From: Cheiracanthium punctorium
Taxonomy: Eukaryota; Arthropoda; Arachnida; Araneae; Cheiracanthiidae
DNA: 64,000 nucleotides
NCBI GenBank assembly: GCA_038373885.1
Contig: JAWZYV010000091.1
Span: forward strand, 496,001-560,000
Direction: 5' to 3'
Each line of letters begins with the position of its first letter. Positions within the stretch are counted from its first letter, which is position 1. This document shows, piece after piece, positions 24,743 to 37,478 of the stretch. The notes under the pieces were generated by a model that saw only the letters and a program-made list of their open reading frames with translations, was not told the origin of the DNA and searched no databases. A program made the translations under genes and the position numbers.

Positions 24743-27700
24743 ATATATTATTGGTAAAATATAAATATTTTTAGTTCTTTTTTACGCTCATTTATATTTT
24801 AAAGCTTATTTAAAATGAGTTTATATAAGTTATGCATTTGAAACGTAAATACCGTAAATGTATAAAATGCAAAACAGTAAAAATTGGCGTTTAAGTACGT
24901 GCACAAGCACAAAAATAGACGAGAGAAAACGGTATAAATTAATTTTTGCATACGTTCAAGGTACAGGAACGAAATATCTAGACAAGATTTCCTCACATTG
25001 TTGCCCTCTATGGGGCATTCTAAGAATTATGACTGGAAATAGAGCTGAAAACAATAAGGGAATCTCAATCGTTATATCTTTTGCAACGATTTGAGCGAAC
25101 AGGTTGAGGAAAATAAAGTGACTTATATGATTTATTTCAATTTCTGCCCTTGGTAGTACTATTAGATAAGAGCTGATCAATGAAGAGAAATAAATGTCGT
25201 TCTGTAGACAGTAATAAAAGAAATAAAAAGATAATTTGTTTATGAGCCCATGACTTTCGAAGGAAAGCATTATGACATGAACTTAAATAATATGCACTAA
25301 TTTTATTTTGCTTGGAAGAGATTAACATCTGTAAAATATACATTCATAGCCTATGCACCATAACGTAGTGGAGTTCTGTTGTTTAAGCTTGTAAAATAAT
25401 TATTAAAAAAAAAAAACTATTGGCATCTTTTTCAATAGGAAACATTTTAAAGTATGTATCAACAAAGTATATAAATTTAATGAAATTTTATGCCTTTTTA
25501 CTGCAGTACATAGAAAACTCAGTCTTAAAAAGAGTTTTTTGCAATATTTAAATAAATATGAGTTTACTTCATTATTTCCGAAAGAATAGAGCGGATTATT
25601 TTGTTGATTTATAGGCAATATACGAGTATAAAAATAAAGAGCAGAGTTTTAAAAAATATCAGCAATAAGCTTTATTTGATCAGAATACTTTAAATTCAAA
25701 TTTCACGATTACTTTTAAACTAAATATAGAATACAATTTGTTAGTCTTAAAAACCTGTTTGAAATCTTTATAAAATAATGATATGAAAACCGCAAACTAT
25801 TTTTTCTTAAATAATTTACGTAAACTGGCCTTTTGCTGTTTGCGGCAGGTCTTTAAATAAGAAATAACCTTTTCTAAAGGATGTTCACAAAGGAATGTGC
25901 TTTAAAATGATACACGAAAGTTTTACTCATGATAATCACCTTTTTCATACAAAGAGTTATTTGAACTAACTTTTGAGGTTCGTTATTCATAGAGATTACA
26001 AATGGAAACTGAAAAGGAAAGAAAGGAAAAAAACTAATGGAAAAAATCTCTTTCATATAGCCTTTCTTTCTTTTTTCCCCTTAAAAACAAACTTATTTTA
26101 CCACAAAATGACTTTTTCCAGTAGTAAAATTAACAAAGAGGAATAGAACTAACGAAGAAAAAGTTCAAAATAGTTTAAATGTTTCAAAAGGTAATGTATA
26201 AAATGAAGAAAGCAATTTAAAATTGCTTTATTACTTGGTCGCGGTAATATAAATAAAGACGCCAGGTTACTAGTAAATTATTTATTATATCAGAAAAACA
26301 ATGCTCAAACTTTTTTTTTTTTTACATTCGTTCAATTAATACCATAAGTTGGCACTGGCGAACTTTCTTGCTCTGGTTAAAGTATACGTTATTAATGAAA
26401 AGCAGTAAAGTAAACTTTATTTTATTTTTTAACCGAAATTTTACGTACGCTATTAATCCAAGAGGGGGCTCCAAAAAATTAAGAAAAACAGATAATCTGG
26501 AGCAGTAAACTAGCCTTTAATTAAAAAAATTTAATTTTTGTTGAACAGTTCAGCAAGGCGAAATTATTTTTTAGTACCTATTTAAGAAGCAGTTTTTCAT
26601 TTTCAATTTTGATTATTTAAGTTTAAAATGGGTAATATCTACGTGTTTTTGTCTGTAGCCTTATTTGTTTAAATAATGCTGTAGCATGAAATTTATTGAG
26701 CGAATGATCATTACTTTTCCAATGAAAGAATTTTTGATATGACCGTATATTGCTACTGGTTTGAAAAGGCCAGATTTAAACTGTGGTTCAGAGAAAATCG
26801 TAGATAGATTTAGTAATTTAAGTAATTTAAGTGTAATTTAGTTACACAAATATAAAAGGCTAAGTGAATAAGAACTATTCGCTAAGAAGGTATTTTACTG
26901 CATCTTTATAATACATTTAGCTGACAATAACGGGATCTCGTGACAATCTTATTGTTATATTGAAAGCGACCTCCACCTTAGATTTTATAAGTAAACAAAC
27001 TTTAGCGTTTTCATATTGAAATTTGAATCCTCATTTTATTATCTGATTGCATTGGACGTCCTGAACAACAACGCAAGGGGAAAAACAAAAAAAAAATGCT
27101 ACACGAAAAGAGTCGTTCAAACGGTCACAAGGGCTGTTTGTCATTCTCTATACATCCTTGACCTTTAACAGTATTATAACTGTTAAAAGTATTAAAGAAA
27201 AATCTTTATAGATAATCTCACTTCAGTGAAAGAATGAAAGACATTTCTTTTGAATTCCTAATGAACTTGCTACAATTACACTTGCGTAATGTAAATACCT
27301 TATCAGTAGTTGTTATCTGGGATGTTACAGACTTAATAGACTATCACATATTCATCTAATAAGTATATCGGCAATTAGGCGTTGCATTTAAGACCATTAA
27401 GTTATCGTATTTGCTTATGAAAATTTCGATTATGTTCGAAACAATAGTTAAATTTAATTATTTCTTTTTCTTTTCTGAATGCCACTTTCATTTCCGGCAA
27501 ACGTAACTATGTTTTATGAATAAATAAGTTTAATACCCGGAAGGTAGGGCACCGTCGTACAGCTAATGTATTCATTTGCATTCACGTATGATGTGGATAT
27601 CTTACATATGATGATGATATCACATATGATGTTGCACAAACAGAAATCAAAAGTAAAAATAAGGTAATAAAATTCTTATTTTGTCTATGAAATTCATTAG

Positions 27701-27787
27701 CATAATCATATTCTCTTTTTTCATTAATTTGGAATTCCTATTTGAATTGAAATTGTGCTGTAGTGGAAATTTTTAAATATAAGCTCT
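24743..27787. other. Intron 1 sequence, no gene supported
   Basis: AT-rich with overlapping short frames on both strands (24799-25618) that are rich in Phe, Leu, Tyr and Ile and lack motifs. Nothing supported. Confidence 0.45.
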
Positions 27788-27791
27788 TTAA

Positions 27792-28223
27792 CCCTCTGAG
27801 GCGCAACCCTTTCCCAATGCTGAAAAAGGGACAGCCGTTGACATCGCTCGACTTAACTACCAGCGCACAGCCAGCTGTCGTCAAAAAAGGGTCTCTAGAT
27901 CTGTGGCACGCGATGAACGTTTCGATCGTCCGCGATCTTGCTGGTAGTTAAGTCCAGCGAGGGAAACGGCTGCCTATTTTTCAGCATTGGGCAATCTATC
28001 CAGCTGTTCTCGCATTCTTCCATTTTTCAGCAGATGTTAGTGCTGTTAAAAATTATCGTGACATTTTTTTACTAGAAATGACGTCCTAAAAAGTAAAGGA
28101 TTCTCATGGAGCTATGTCACCCGCAACTATTTCTATAGAAATAAAATCTATTCTTCGTGACTGGCAACAGTCAAAACACCAGAATGTGGTGTTCCCAGAG
28201 CGGGAACACTGCGCGTTAAAGGG
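27792..28223. mobile_element. piggyBac-type MITE with TTAA target duplication
   Basis: 432 bp bounded by CCCTCTGAGGCGC on the left and GCGCGTTAAAGGG on the right, with TTAA immediately outside on both sides (27788-27791 and 28224-28227). CCC-starting termini and TTAA duplication are piggyBac superfamily features. Inside, GACTTAACTACCAGC and its reverse complement sit in a longer inverted repeat of about 55-60-bp arms (about 27814-27868 against 27935-27993). It encodes no transposase. Confidence 0.8.
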
Positions 28224-28879
28224 TTAACGCCTTATACGATCTTTTTTTAGCGTGTTATATGAAAAAAACCCACAATTTTTCAGCAGCTTTAAGCGATCAT
28301 TTAACAGTTGTCATTCATTTTCAACAGACTTTTAGAAGTTCTGCGGCTCTGCATGTGTATAAGTTACTTGAAATCTCTTTTCTTGGGTAAGGCCCCAGTA
28401 AAAGCCTTGATCTACTTTATCTGCTTTGACTGCGAGTGATAATCAATTTTAAGAGATTAAGCAGCTTAATGGGTGTGAAATGTCAACGTGGAATACCATT
28501 TTAGAAGGAAATAAGAAAAAATACAGAAATTCTGAATATCTTCCAAATTTTATCTGCGCCCTTTCAGTTACTTCGTTCTTCCTTAAAAGTGACAGCTGTT
28601 TGCATTCATTCGTGTGTGTACCCGTTTTCATACTTTGATTAGAATAACGGTTTTATAATTGCTGATTATCATAAAGCCCACAATCGTGTGATGATTTTGA
28701 TCTCCTCTTTCATTCGTCAAAATACACGATTTGGAGTTCTTTTATAAGTTGCTTGCTGTCGTAAAAATCAAAGTCAAAATTGCAATCTCCCAAGAAAATA
28801 ATTTAAGTGTTTTTATAGTCTAGTATTGTTTGTTTTCCAGGAGAAGACAGCTCACATCACCGAATGTGTCATTTATAGA

Positions 28880-29113
28880 CCTATTTACGTCCTTCTCAGA
28901 ATTTTCCGCCACACTTTGGATCCTCATCAGTAGGTGGGGGACTTCTGAATATTGACACCCTTCGGAAAATGCTAGCGACCAACAAGAAGACTTTCCGAAT
29001 GACGGATTTAACGTGTGAACAAAATGTACACGGTGGTCTATAGAGGTAACTTGGAATCGAACCCGCAGCCTTCCGATTATGAGTCCAACGCCTTAACTAC
29101 TGGGACTTCACCA
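28880..29113 (-). mobile_element. tRNA-derived SINE, tRNA(Met)-like head
   Basis: Read on the minus strand, 29112 to about 29045 is tRNA-like. It has a D-arm-like AGTTAAGGCGTTGG, an anticodon loop CTCATAA (CAU) and an intact B box GGTTCGATTCC (29063-29053). The anticodon stem is imperfect and no good acceptor stem closes, so this is a SINE head or pseudo-tRNA rather than a working gene. A non-tRNA body runs to lower coordinates; its far end is approximate. Confidence 0.6.
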
Positions 29114-29335
29114 TAGCCGAGGGGATAAGATACTGGATATGGTAGACGGCTGAATTATGAAGATTCCGAGTTTCAACCCAACGGGTGGCTGTCGATCTCA
29201 GTCTCGAGTTTTGGGCGGTTTTCTCCAGATGTAATGTGAATACGCGTTAGAACCTCTTAAAAAGTCCTCCGCCTAAGGCACCCTCGACCCCGTAGGCACA
29301 TGCCCCTCTTGTAGTCTTGCTGTAACGCAAACATA
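29108..29335 (+). mobile_element. tRNA-derived SINE, second family
   Basis: The head carries an A-box-like TAGCCGAGGGG (29114-29124) and a B-box-like GAGTTTCAACCC (29168-29179) at tRNA-like spacing. The body contains GTTTTCTCCAGATGTAATGT and AATACGCGTTAGAA, which recur in inverted orientation near 61 kb. It lies head-to-head with the minus-strand SINE immediately to its left. Confidence 0.7.
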
Positions 29336-30543
29336 ACGCACACGTACTATAAATACGGCATTCAATGTATCGTTAAAACGTTATTAAGTATCCAGATACA
29401 TTTGAGCAAGTTACATATTTTTTTTAAAATATAAGCTACGAATATTTGCACCCGTCGTGATTTGTGGCATAAAATTTCAGTATATATTTTCTCCCGCAAA
29501 GCGTTGAAAATTAAGAAAGTGTTCCTTGAGACACCAACAGATCCATCCTCTATTATCGTCTTGTAGATTGCTCGGGGAAAAAAAATGTAATGCTCCTTAC
29601 ATCCTTCCTCTGTAATTATCTCGACTGTTGCGAGGCAATTAAACTTTCGATAGTCCAGAAACTCGAATAAAAGGAATTTCACCCGGTATCATCGCTGCTT
29701 CAGGTCAGCACGCGCACACAATCACCGAATTTCGTCCGACCCAACAAAAACGCATTATTTTTTTTCGTTATATGAGGAGAAAAGTAAAAATAAAAGGTGT
29801 ATCAGATGACGTCACCAGACCCGAGAAACGTAGCGAAACGGCCGATAAATTGCAGTCTGTGGGCCAAGTCCTTTCAATGGGCCAATGGGTGTAAGAAGCC
29901 TTGATCTGGAAAATGAGACAACTTTGAGGAAGTAACAAGGAATCGTCTGCTAATAGTGGACTTGGATATTTGGCTTTTATCTTTTTTTTTATACTTTTGT
30001 TCACGGGAGTGTGTTTACTGAGACAGAACGACCGAGTGAGACAAAATTAAGAGAAGCAGAATTAAATGATGTAAGAACGTTCTATCGTAGACAATGTCTT
30101 TATGCGGTGTTATTCGATTAAATGACAATGTCTGAAGGTCAATGAAACATGCTGCAGTATGGCACTGTTTCGTTATCTGTATACAATAATTTAAACGTCT
30201 CGACCAGAAATTTATATTATAAAAATCTATATTTCTTTCAAATTTAGTTTATCTATTTTTTATCTGGTATAACTTAGTATTTAAAGTAAAGAAATAAATT
30301 ATCAACTTTTTATTGTAGTTGCTGTAAGGCATGTTAAAATGTGTAAGCTTGTTGAGAGCTCAAATATAAATCTGCATACGAGAATCAGACAGTACGTTTT
30401 TCTCGTCTCATGTTTATCTGAATTTCCGTTTTCTATCCGTTTGTTAGGTAAAAGTAAGTAGAAAGAATTAAATCTGAATGAGTAAGGAAAACAGTTTTAT
30501 TCTTATGCTCTTTGATAAGTCATAAATACAAAACTGATCACTT

Positions 30544-30712
30544 CAATGGCGTAGCCAAGGCGGAGGGTATAGGGGGTCAACCCCCCCCCCCTGAGGATTT
30601 TTTTGCCATACAAAATGTATGTTCTTCACTCCCTTATCACACACAAGTATACATATATGTGAATTGCAGTAGTCGTAAAGTTCCTCATGAAAAATGTCTG
30701 TCTACGCCACTA
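30544..30712 (+). mobile_element. hAT-type MITE, diverged copy
   Basis: The ends CAATGGCGTAGCCA and GTCTACGCCACT are imperfect inverted repeats. The core is a close match to the element at 53978-54149 in the same orientation, including GCCATACAAAATGTAT and TTCTTCACTCCCTTATCACA. No clean target duplication remains. The open frame across it is spurious. Confidence 0.75.
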
Positions 30713-33215
30713 GATTCCCTTCATTTATTTTCTTATACTTAATGCGTGGATTTCAAAATAAATAAATAACATCTAAATAAAAAATAATCAAAACATAAAG
30801 GTCGATTTATTTTTATTTATTTATTTATTATTATGTATCATATTTTTTTTTGGGGGGGGGTCATAATCATAATAGTATTAACCTGAATTATTTTAAAATA
30901 AACTTATTTGCAATGGAGACAATGAAGATAAATTGTCTTAGATTTTAAAAATTAGACGGCAGGCATGTAGTATTACAAAAAGAAGAAAAGGAGAGAAAAA
31001 CATAGTACTTCATTTCTTTAGATCACTTAATAAAATTAATTTGAATGCAATAAGGGGCACCGGAAAGTATGTTAGCAATTTAAATGACCAAATAATAAAT
31101 TTATTATCAGGTCATTAAAAAAGATTTACCATAAAGCAAAACTAACAAAAACAAATTTTTAACTTAAAACAAATTTAAGTTTAGTGAAATAATTAAGATA
31201 TCTGTTTCCAATGTTTGTTTGTTTCTTTTTTACAACCAAAATGTAGATTTTCTAATTGCTTATCTGATTCTTTTTGATATCCCAAATTTAACGTTTGTAT
31301 TCCACTTTTTTATTTTTTTCTATCTCATTTAGAATTTGACTCATCAAATTGTCGTAGCTAAACTTTGATACCGGAGTTCAGAAAACCTTTTCAACTTTAG
31401 TAACATATTTGTCAATTTTATTTTTGCGAAGCTCTCATAAAACAAATTTTTGTTCAATAAGCTATTTACAATTTATATGACTAATTTTAAATGTTTATTC
31501 TTAAAACACACATTTTGGATGGTTGTATATTAAGTTACTTGTTCATTTATATCGAAGTGAAACTTTAATAAGTACGCTTTGAAAAATTTGGAAAAGTATC
31601 AAATTTTGTTCCGACCGTCAGAAAACTTCAGTTTTATTATTGTTAAGTAACCCTATACAAAATGAAAACTTTCAACCAGTCATGGTGGATAGATAGTAAG
31701 GTTCATATTTTATCAGCCACTTAGAAGAATCTGAGAACCACAGTCATAATAAAGAATGAAGCAACACTTTCAATTTATTGTAACTAATTAATTTTTCACT
31801 GCAAGAAAACTGCGATAAAATTTATAATGCAATAGATAAACCTTAAAAATTTGACGTTTTTTTAATTCATTCAATTTATTTTTGTTTACTATAAAATAAT
31901 TAATAATTGCCACTCGCTATCAAGTTTTTATTCAAATTCACCAATAGCAAGCTTTTTTTTAAACATCTTTGCCTCTGATGAGTGTTACTTGCCATTTTGG
32001 CGAAGTGAACCTAAATTTTTACCCGCAATTAAGGACTTTTTAATCGCCATTCAGCGAGTGGAAACAGTAATTCGCCAAGGTTATACTGTAAAGATCTATG
32101 ATCAGGAAAATAATATTAAATTTACGACTAAATTAATGTTATTTAATAATCTAATAAATAATCTGATATATTGGTTTAAATTTGGTTCATCATATTTTAT
32201 ATTATGACTTAATTTTGAAGTATTTATACACTATTTTTCTAAGTTTTTCTTTGCTCGATTAAAGTATAACTCTAGAAGTATAATTTGAAGATTTAAAATC
32301 GGCTTTCAGATGCTCGGATATCTTAACTGAACAAACATACTAAATGTAACTTATGAATTACGTCTCTTGAATGTCCACGTTATTTCCACGACGACAAATA
32401 ACCTTAAATATTTAATTTTCCCCCCCCTATTTATTATAGCTTCTCCGGAAAAATTATCGACAAAATATTCATTTACTTTAGTAAAATAAAATTAATCGCT
32501 TTGCATCTAAAAATCTTTTGACATTTATACCGAAAAATTTCTTCCATAATACTTATTGCAACTTACTGTAAAGTTTGCATTTCCTCAAAACTTACATGAG
32601 TTCATTTTGCAGCATGCAAAAAGATGTAAAATATGATTTTCGATATTTTCAAGTATATTCATTCTATTACGTTTAACTGAAAACGCAAATGAGAATATAA
32701 GTTTAATCCATTACTTTTCTTTTTCATTCTTCCGTAGAAAATATTAAAATGTAACTCTAGAAGCATAATTTGCTTCTACAGAGAAATTATGCACAAATAC
32801 ACATTTTCTGTTACTTTCTACTGGATCGATATAATTTGAATAAGTTTTCAGATTATGATGGTTAGTGATTTAAATTTAGGTGTATATTTAGAAAGTTTCT
32901 TAAGTAAAATTATAATATAAAATATAATTTTAAGTATTTCTATAGCTAACAAAGTAAAAATTGTAGCCAAATATATTTTAACTAAAATATTTATTTAAAA
33001 GTTTTAAATGTAAGCATAAATTGCAAAATATTATAATTTTTTAAAAGAACTTTTACATTCTTTAAGGTTTAAAATTATTTTTACACTTGATATAACCTTT
33101 GGTTAAATCTCAATTTTTACGCGTTTTTATGTGAGTACGCACGCGTTTTTCAATTTCTTGCATCGAACAAATATTGTCTTTACAAAATAATCAAAATATA
33201 TTTTTTTAATATAGC

Positions 33216-33660
33216 TTTGTAATAAGTGTCTTCGTTAACCCATTCTGTTGTGGAGACTTACAATTCAGTAAGCTGTTAAGTTTTAATTTACTTTAAACAT
33301 GAGTAAGAAGACGTTGTCTTATAATATTATCACATTTATTTTTTAAAAAGAATTTATGCAATTAAATGTTCAAATTTTCTTTACTTTCGGTTGAAGATGT
33401 AAATGAAATAAAAAAGATTTCATCCACTTTTTTTTTCAGTTTTACCAATATTATTACATTTTCATAAATGCTGGGTGTCATCATTTCAACTGCTAACTAA
33501 AACTGTATTTTAAACAATTTTTCTCTTCTGGTTTGTAATAAAGTGCCTTCGCTAATCCATTTAGTGGAGACTTACAATTCAGTAAACTGTTAACTAAAAT
33601 GTCTTTATTAAAATCAACTTTTCTCTTCAGCATTGTAATGAATGTGTCTTCGTTAACACT
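33216..33660 (+). repeat. Degenerate direct repeats
   Basis: TGTAATAAGTGTCTTCGTTAA followed by GTGGAGACTTACAATTCAGT recurs about 310 bp downstream with small changes. A third, weaker copy (TGTAATGAATGTGTCTTCG) begins near 33635. CTAACTAAAACTG / TTAACTAAAATG and TTTTCTCTTC also repeat. Likely remains of a local duplication. Confidence 0.6.
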
Positions 33661-35524
33661 TTGAGAGGCTAAGACTACACATTAAAATTGTGTTATACAT
33701 AAATGGAGCTATTCTAATAATATATTATATGTTTCAACAGATAAAAAAAACTGTGCATTTCTTATATTTTCCATATTTTGCATAGTAATTTTAAATTCAT
33801 ACTCGATAGATCAATTATGAATAACAAGGAAATTTGTCAAATTAGAACAATGCATAAAAATACAGATAATAAAAAACGTTTTTGCTCATTTCATTTAACT
33901 CGATGAAAGCTTTATTAAATAAATTTGGAGATATTGAAATTTTATAAATACTTAATTCTGGAACGCATGATAATACTTTCCTGAAACTTGAAATCTAATA
34001 TGGAAACAGTATAGTTTTCGTATTATAAGTATTTATAATATTTCACAAAACATTTTAATGGCTGACATAGTTTTTGCCCTTTGATTATGTTAAAAACTTT
34101 ACAACACGTTAAACTAAAATTTTAATCTTACTGCGATGTACACATATCAAATACAAATCTATTATGAGAGCAGTTAATTAGTTTACTTTAATAAAATTTT
34201 TTGTTTGGTTTATATTGTATTCAAACAATCAGTTTATTTATTATTTCCTTATATTTGTCTGATATTAGTTAATCTTTTGCCACTTATAACAACTTTATTT
34301 TTATTTTTGTGCTATTAAAAGCCCTAAAATCTATATAAAAAAAAATAAATAAATCCATATAAAGAAAGAAAGAAAAAAAATAAAACATACATAATTCAAG
34401 ACTTTTCTTTGATGCATCAAAATCGATGTTTTGACTGTCAGTTAAACAAATAAAAAGTGATAACATACTGAGAAATTTTACGCTCAGTTAGTTTTCTTTT
34501 CTTTCACTTATTTTATTTTTATTCTTTATGGAGCTTGCACGGTTGAGAATAATGTCTCGGTAGCGGACTAAAGGTTAAAATATATTTCTTATTGTTGAAA
34601 GACATTTCATTTCTTGTATGAATGCTTAATGTTATTTCTTTCACATAAGTATAGTTTATTTAGAAAAAATATTCTAATATTTTGAAATAAGCTATAATGC
34701 ATAGTTTTTTAAAATACTTGTTTATTTCATTGAATTTATGATATTTTAATAATATTTTTCTGGCATAATAATATCCGTTTCTATAAATTTCTGTGAAATA
34801 AATTTATGTTTACAGTTCTTTTTTTTTAAGTTTCCGTATTTTTCTAAAAATAATATTTTATATCGTAAAATTGACAAAAACCTTTTGTTTAAATTGTGTA
34901 AAACGAAAAATGCCCATGTTTGACAAACATTCCCATTTTTTTTCCATTTTAAATTTTAAAAAGCGCATTAGAAGAAATAGAAATTAAAAGTTAAATGCAT
35001 TTTAGTTTAATTTAATATCTACATTATGTTAGAATTGTAAATTCAGCGCTATAAAATATTTAATTACTAATTAAATTATTTCAAGAAATCATTTGATTAG
35101 CATTCATACTGTAATGCAATATCAAATTTTGATCTTTTAGATGGACTGTTAATCAGCAACTGCATAAAAATAACTGCTGAATTTTATACTTAGCAAGCGA
35201 AGAATGTGTAAACGAAAACTTAAAATTTTCAGTGAAAACATGTCTCAGATGAAAGCACGTTATATTGCATCTCTCATCCCTAACGAAATTATCAGATACC
35301 TAAAACACTTAAAAAGGGTGTTATAAACATTTGTTTAGGTAAATTTTAAATATATTTATTTAAAAAGATAGATTCTTTTCAGAAATTTTTTCAAAGCATA
35401 CTATTTATACTAAAACAAAATAGAAATTATGAATATATTTTTTATATGAAACTTGTTTCGAAATAGAAATTAAATTTATTTTCATGTAATTTTTAAAAAA
35501 TACGCTAGTTCTTATACCTTTATA

Positions 35525-35554
35525 GTTCTTATACCTTTATTAAGGTATAAGAAC
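35525..35554. repeat. Perfect 13-bp stem hairpin with partial tandem copy
   Basis: GTTCTTATACCTT pairs perfectly with AAGGTATAAGAAC across a 4-base loop. The left arm sequence is also duplicated just upstream (35508-35520). No T run or RNA gene context is present. Confidence 0.85.
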
Positions 35555-35962
35555 AATATTTCACACACACTTCATTTAAAACTGTAATAAATTATTCTAC
35601 AGTTGATTTCCAGTAAAATAGATTAAAATTATTCTTCTACTTTTACTTCATATATCATAAAAAAATGTACAATAATATTTTTTATTAACTTTTCTTTTTG
35701 TCTCTCCTTTTTTTTACTAAAACTTCTATAAAAAAATTATTATTATTTATTATCATTTTTAATCCACACTCCTTTTAATAGAATTTTTTTCAAATATCTT
35801 CAGTACCGTTAAATTTCTGTTAAAATTTTTGGAATACATTCTTCTCTAACAAACTAAATTTCGTATAAATGGAAACTTATATATAAACTAATAGTAAAAT
35901 ATAAATTAAAAAATCAAGCTCGATTAAAAAAAATTAAAACTTGATTTAATCAGAACACTTAC

Positions 35963-36086
35963 CCAAAATGGAATGCCAAAGAGAAGAGTCGACGAACACT
36001 TTCAGCCTCTCTAAACAAATGTATCACCCAAAAGAAAGTTCCAAGATGCCTCCGGATGGAGCACAGACGGGAGAGAGGAGAGCACT
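35963..36086 (-). other. nompA: Probable non-coding first exon (5' UTR) of the nompA-like gene
   Basis: This 124-bp minus-strand segment runs from the putative initiator to a strong donor (TTTTGG then GTAAGTG, intron starting at 35962). It contains no ATG, as expected of a leader exon. The next exon on this strand with a matching acceptor is 22823-22715, whose first 45 bases are also ATG-free before the start codon. The implied first intron is about 13.1 kb. Linking the two is inference from strand, order and splice signals; an RNA read across the junction would settle it. Confidence 0.45.
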
Positions 36087-36110
36087 GAACTACTGCTAGT
36101 GATCTATATA
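36086..36110 (-). promoter_or_regulatory. Probable TATA/Inr core promoter of the nompA-like gene
   Basis: On the minus strand a TATATAG box starts at 36110. A TTCAGTGC motif follows, with its A at 36086, matching the arthropod initiator consensus TCAKT. The spacing (24 nt from the first T of the box to the initiator A) is slightly short for a canonical TATA-Inr pair. The motif lies just upstream of an ATG-free stretch that ends in a good splice donor. A roughly 400-bp GC-richer block follows at 36140-36540 in an otherwise AT-rich region. The plus-strand reading of the same box (TATATAA) means a promoter in the other direction cannot be excluded. Confidence 0.45.
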
Positions 36111-36115
36111 AGTCC

Positions 36116-37478
36116 CAGGGATGATGTGCATAATAGTATGAGAGGAGCGATACACCGTTGTGTGCTGCAGTGGCTTTGAACTTGACCGTGTGGTGGTGCG
36201 GAAGTCAATAAAGTGCTACCAGAGACCTTGGCCGCTTTTATACACGCGACGACCGAAGCGTGAAATGAAGAGAGCATCTTCCAAGGGATTGTATATCGAG
36301 TGTACTGGTTCACTTGGCGCTCTGGTTGGCCTCATGCAGCGTGACCGTCGACTCCCTAAGATGTTCGGGAGTTCGGTTTTCTTTTTTTTTTTCTTTTTCT
36401 AATAGTTTTTGTCCGTTACATTGGTAGTGGGTGGCATGATTGGCAGTGGGGGATAATGCCGACGTTTGTTTAAAAAGCGCGCTCGGGGTTACCTGTCACT
36501 CTAGAAAGGGATAAAGAAGGTGTATCATGGTTTGCACGCGTGTCTTGAATAATTTTAAAAGAGAGACGTCTGGCAGTTAAGATGCCGGACCGACAGTTTA
36601 ATTGAGAGAATTCTCCTCGACTTGACCAGATTAACCCACATTAAAGAAAAGTTCTCATCTAGAAAGTGCTCGTTAGAATATCCGGTTTACTAGTTTACCG
36701 CAGTGACATTCGAGCATTTACTTAGTGTTGAAACATAAGTAATATTTTATTTTGGATGCAAATGACTGTCATTTCAGAATCAGAACTTTTTTTAAGAAGC
36801 AGAGGGGTTCTGTAATTTAAACCCCCTTGAACCGACATTTAACAAGTCCTACACTAACGTTTAATGAAGAGAAAAAAAACTCCTGTTATTATTGCGTTTT
36901 TGTGACGATGGGAGCGAATAAGTTGAACTACAATTCCAGTTTTAAAACAGAGAAGACCGATCCCCTTCGTTTTGAAAATTCTGCTTGCGCTACTGAATTC
37001 AGACAGGTGATAATATAAACTGAATGATTTTTTGTAAACAATCAAACTAAAATCATTTACCATAAAACAATAAGGTACCGATTTCATTCTTTTTTAAGGT
37101 GAAAAATAATTTATAATGTATGTAAATGTTTTTTATTTAAAAAAATGACAAATGTAAGTGTTTTACAGTCAAAACTGGAATTCCATAAATTCAATTTTGC
37201 GTCTCAGTCAGTCATAGGGTTAAAACCGAAGAGAGTGTGTGTGTGTACGTTTGCAAGCGAGAGAGACACATCTAAAATATCTATACAGAAACTTTAACAT
37301 ACAACCTGAGGCCAGAGAAAGTTTTTGAGAAAATGAAAAATCTTAAACTGAAGATTAAAGTATCATTTAATTGATAACTATTAAGCTTAAATACAAGAAA
37401 AAAAATGCAGCAAAATTCATTTATAAATATTTTATCACCCGAAAATATTATAGAACACGCAGATCAATATTTAGTATT
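36116..37478. other. Sequence upstream of the nompA-like promoter, no gene supported
   Basis: The first 400 bases are GC-richer than average and could hold regulatory sequence or a bidirectional promoter. An 80-codon plus-strand frame (36160-36402) ends in poly-Phe and shows no motif. The rest is AT-rich. Confidence 0.4.

Larger units (their letters stand above)
30713..35962. other. Intron 1 sequence with local degenerate repeats, no gene supported
   Basis: Strongly AT-rich. It holds near-identical short duplications (for example AACTCTAGAAG[TC]ATAATTTG near 32270 and 32752). A cluster of degenerate repeats lies at 33216-33660. No coding sequence is recognisable. Confidence 0.45.

Noticed and set aside
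29045..29112. Possible functional tRNA(Met) gene
   Set aside because: B box and CAU loop are present, but the anticodon stem has a mismatch and no acceptor stem closes; a SINE head fits better.
36160..36402. 80-codon plus-strand frame upstream of the promoter
   Set aside because: Ends in poly-Phe from a T run and has no recognisable motif; its GC content reflects the promoter-proximal block.
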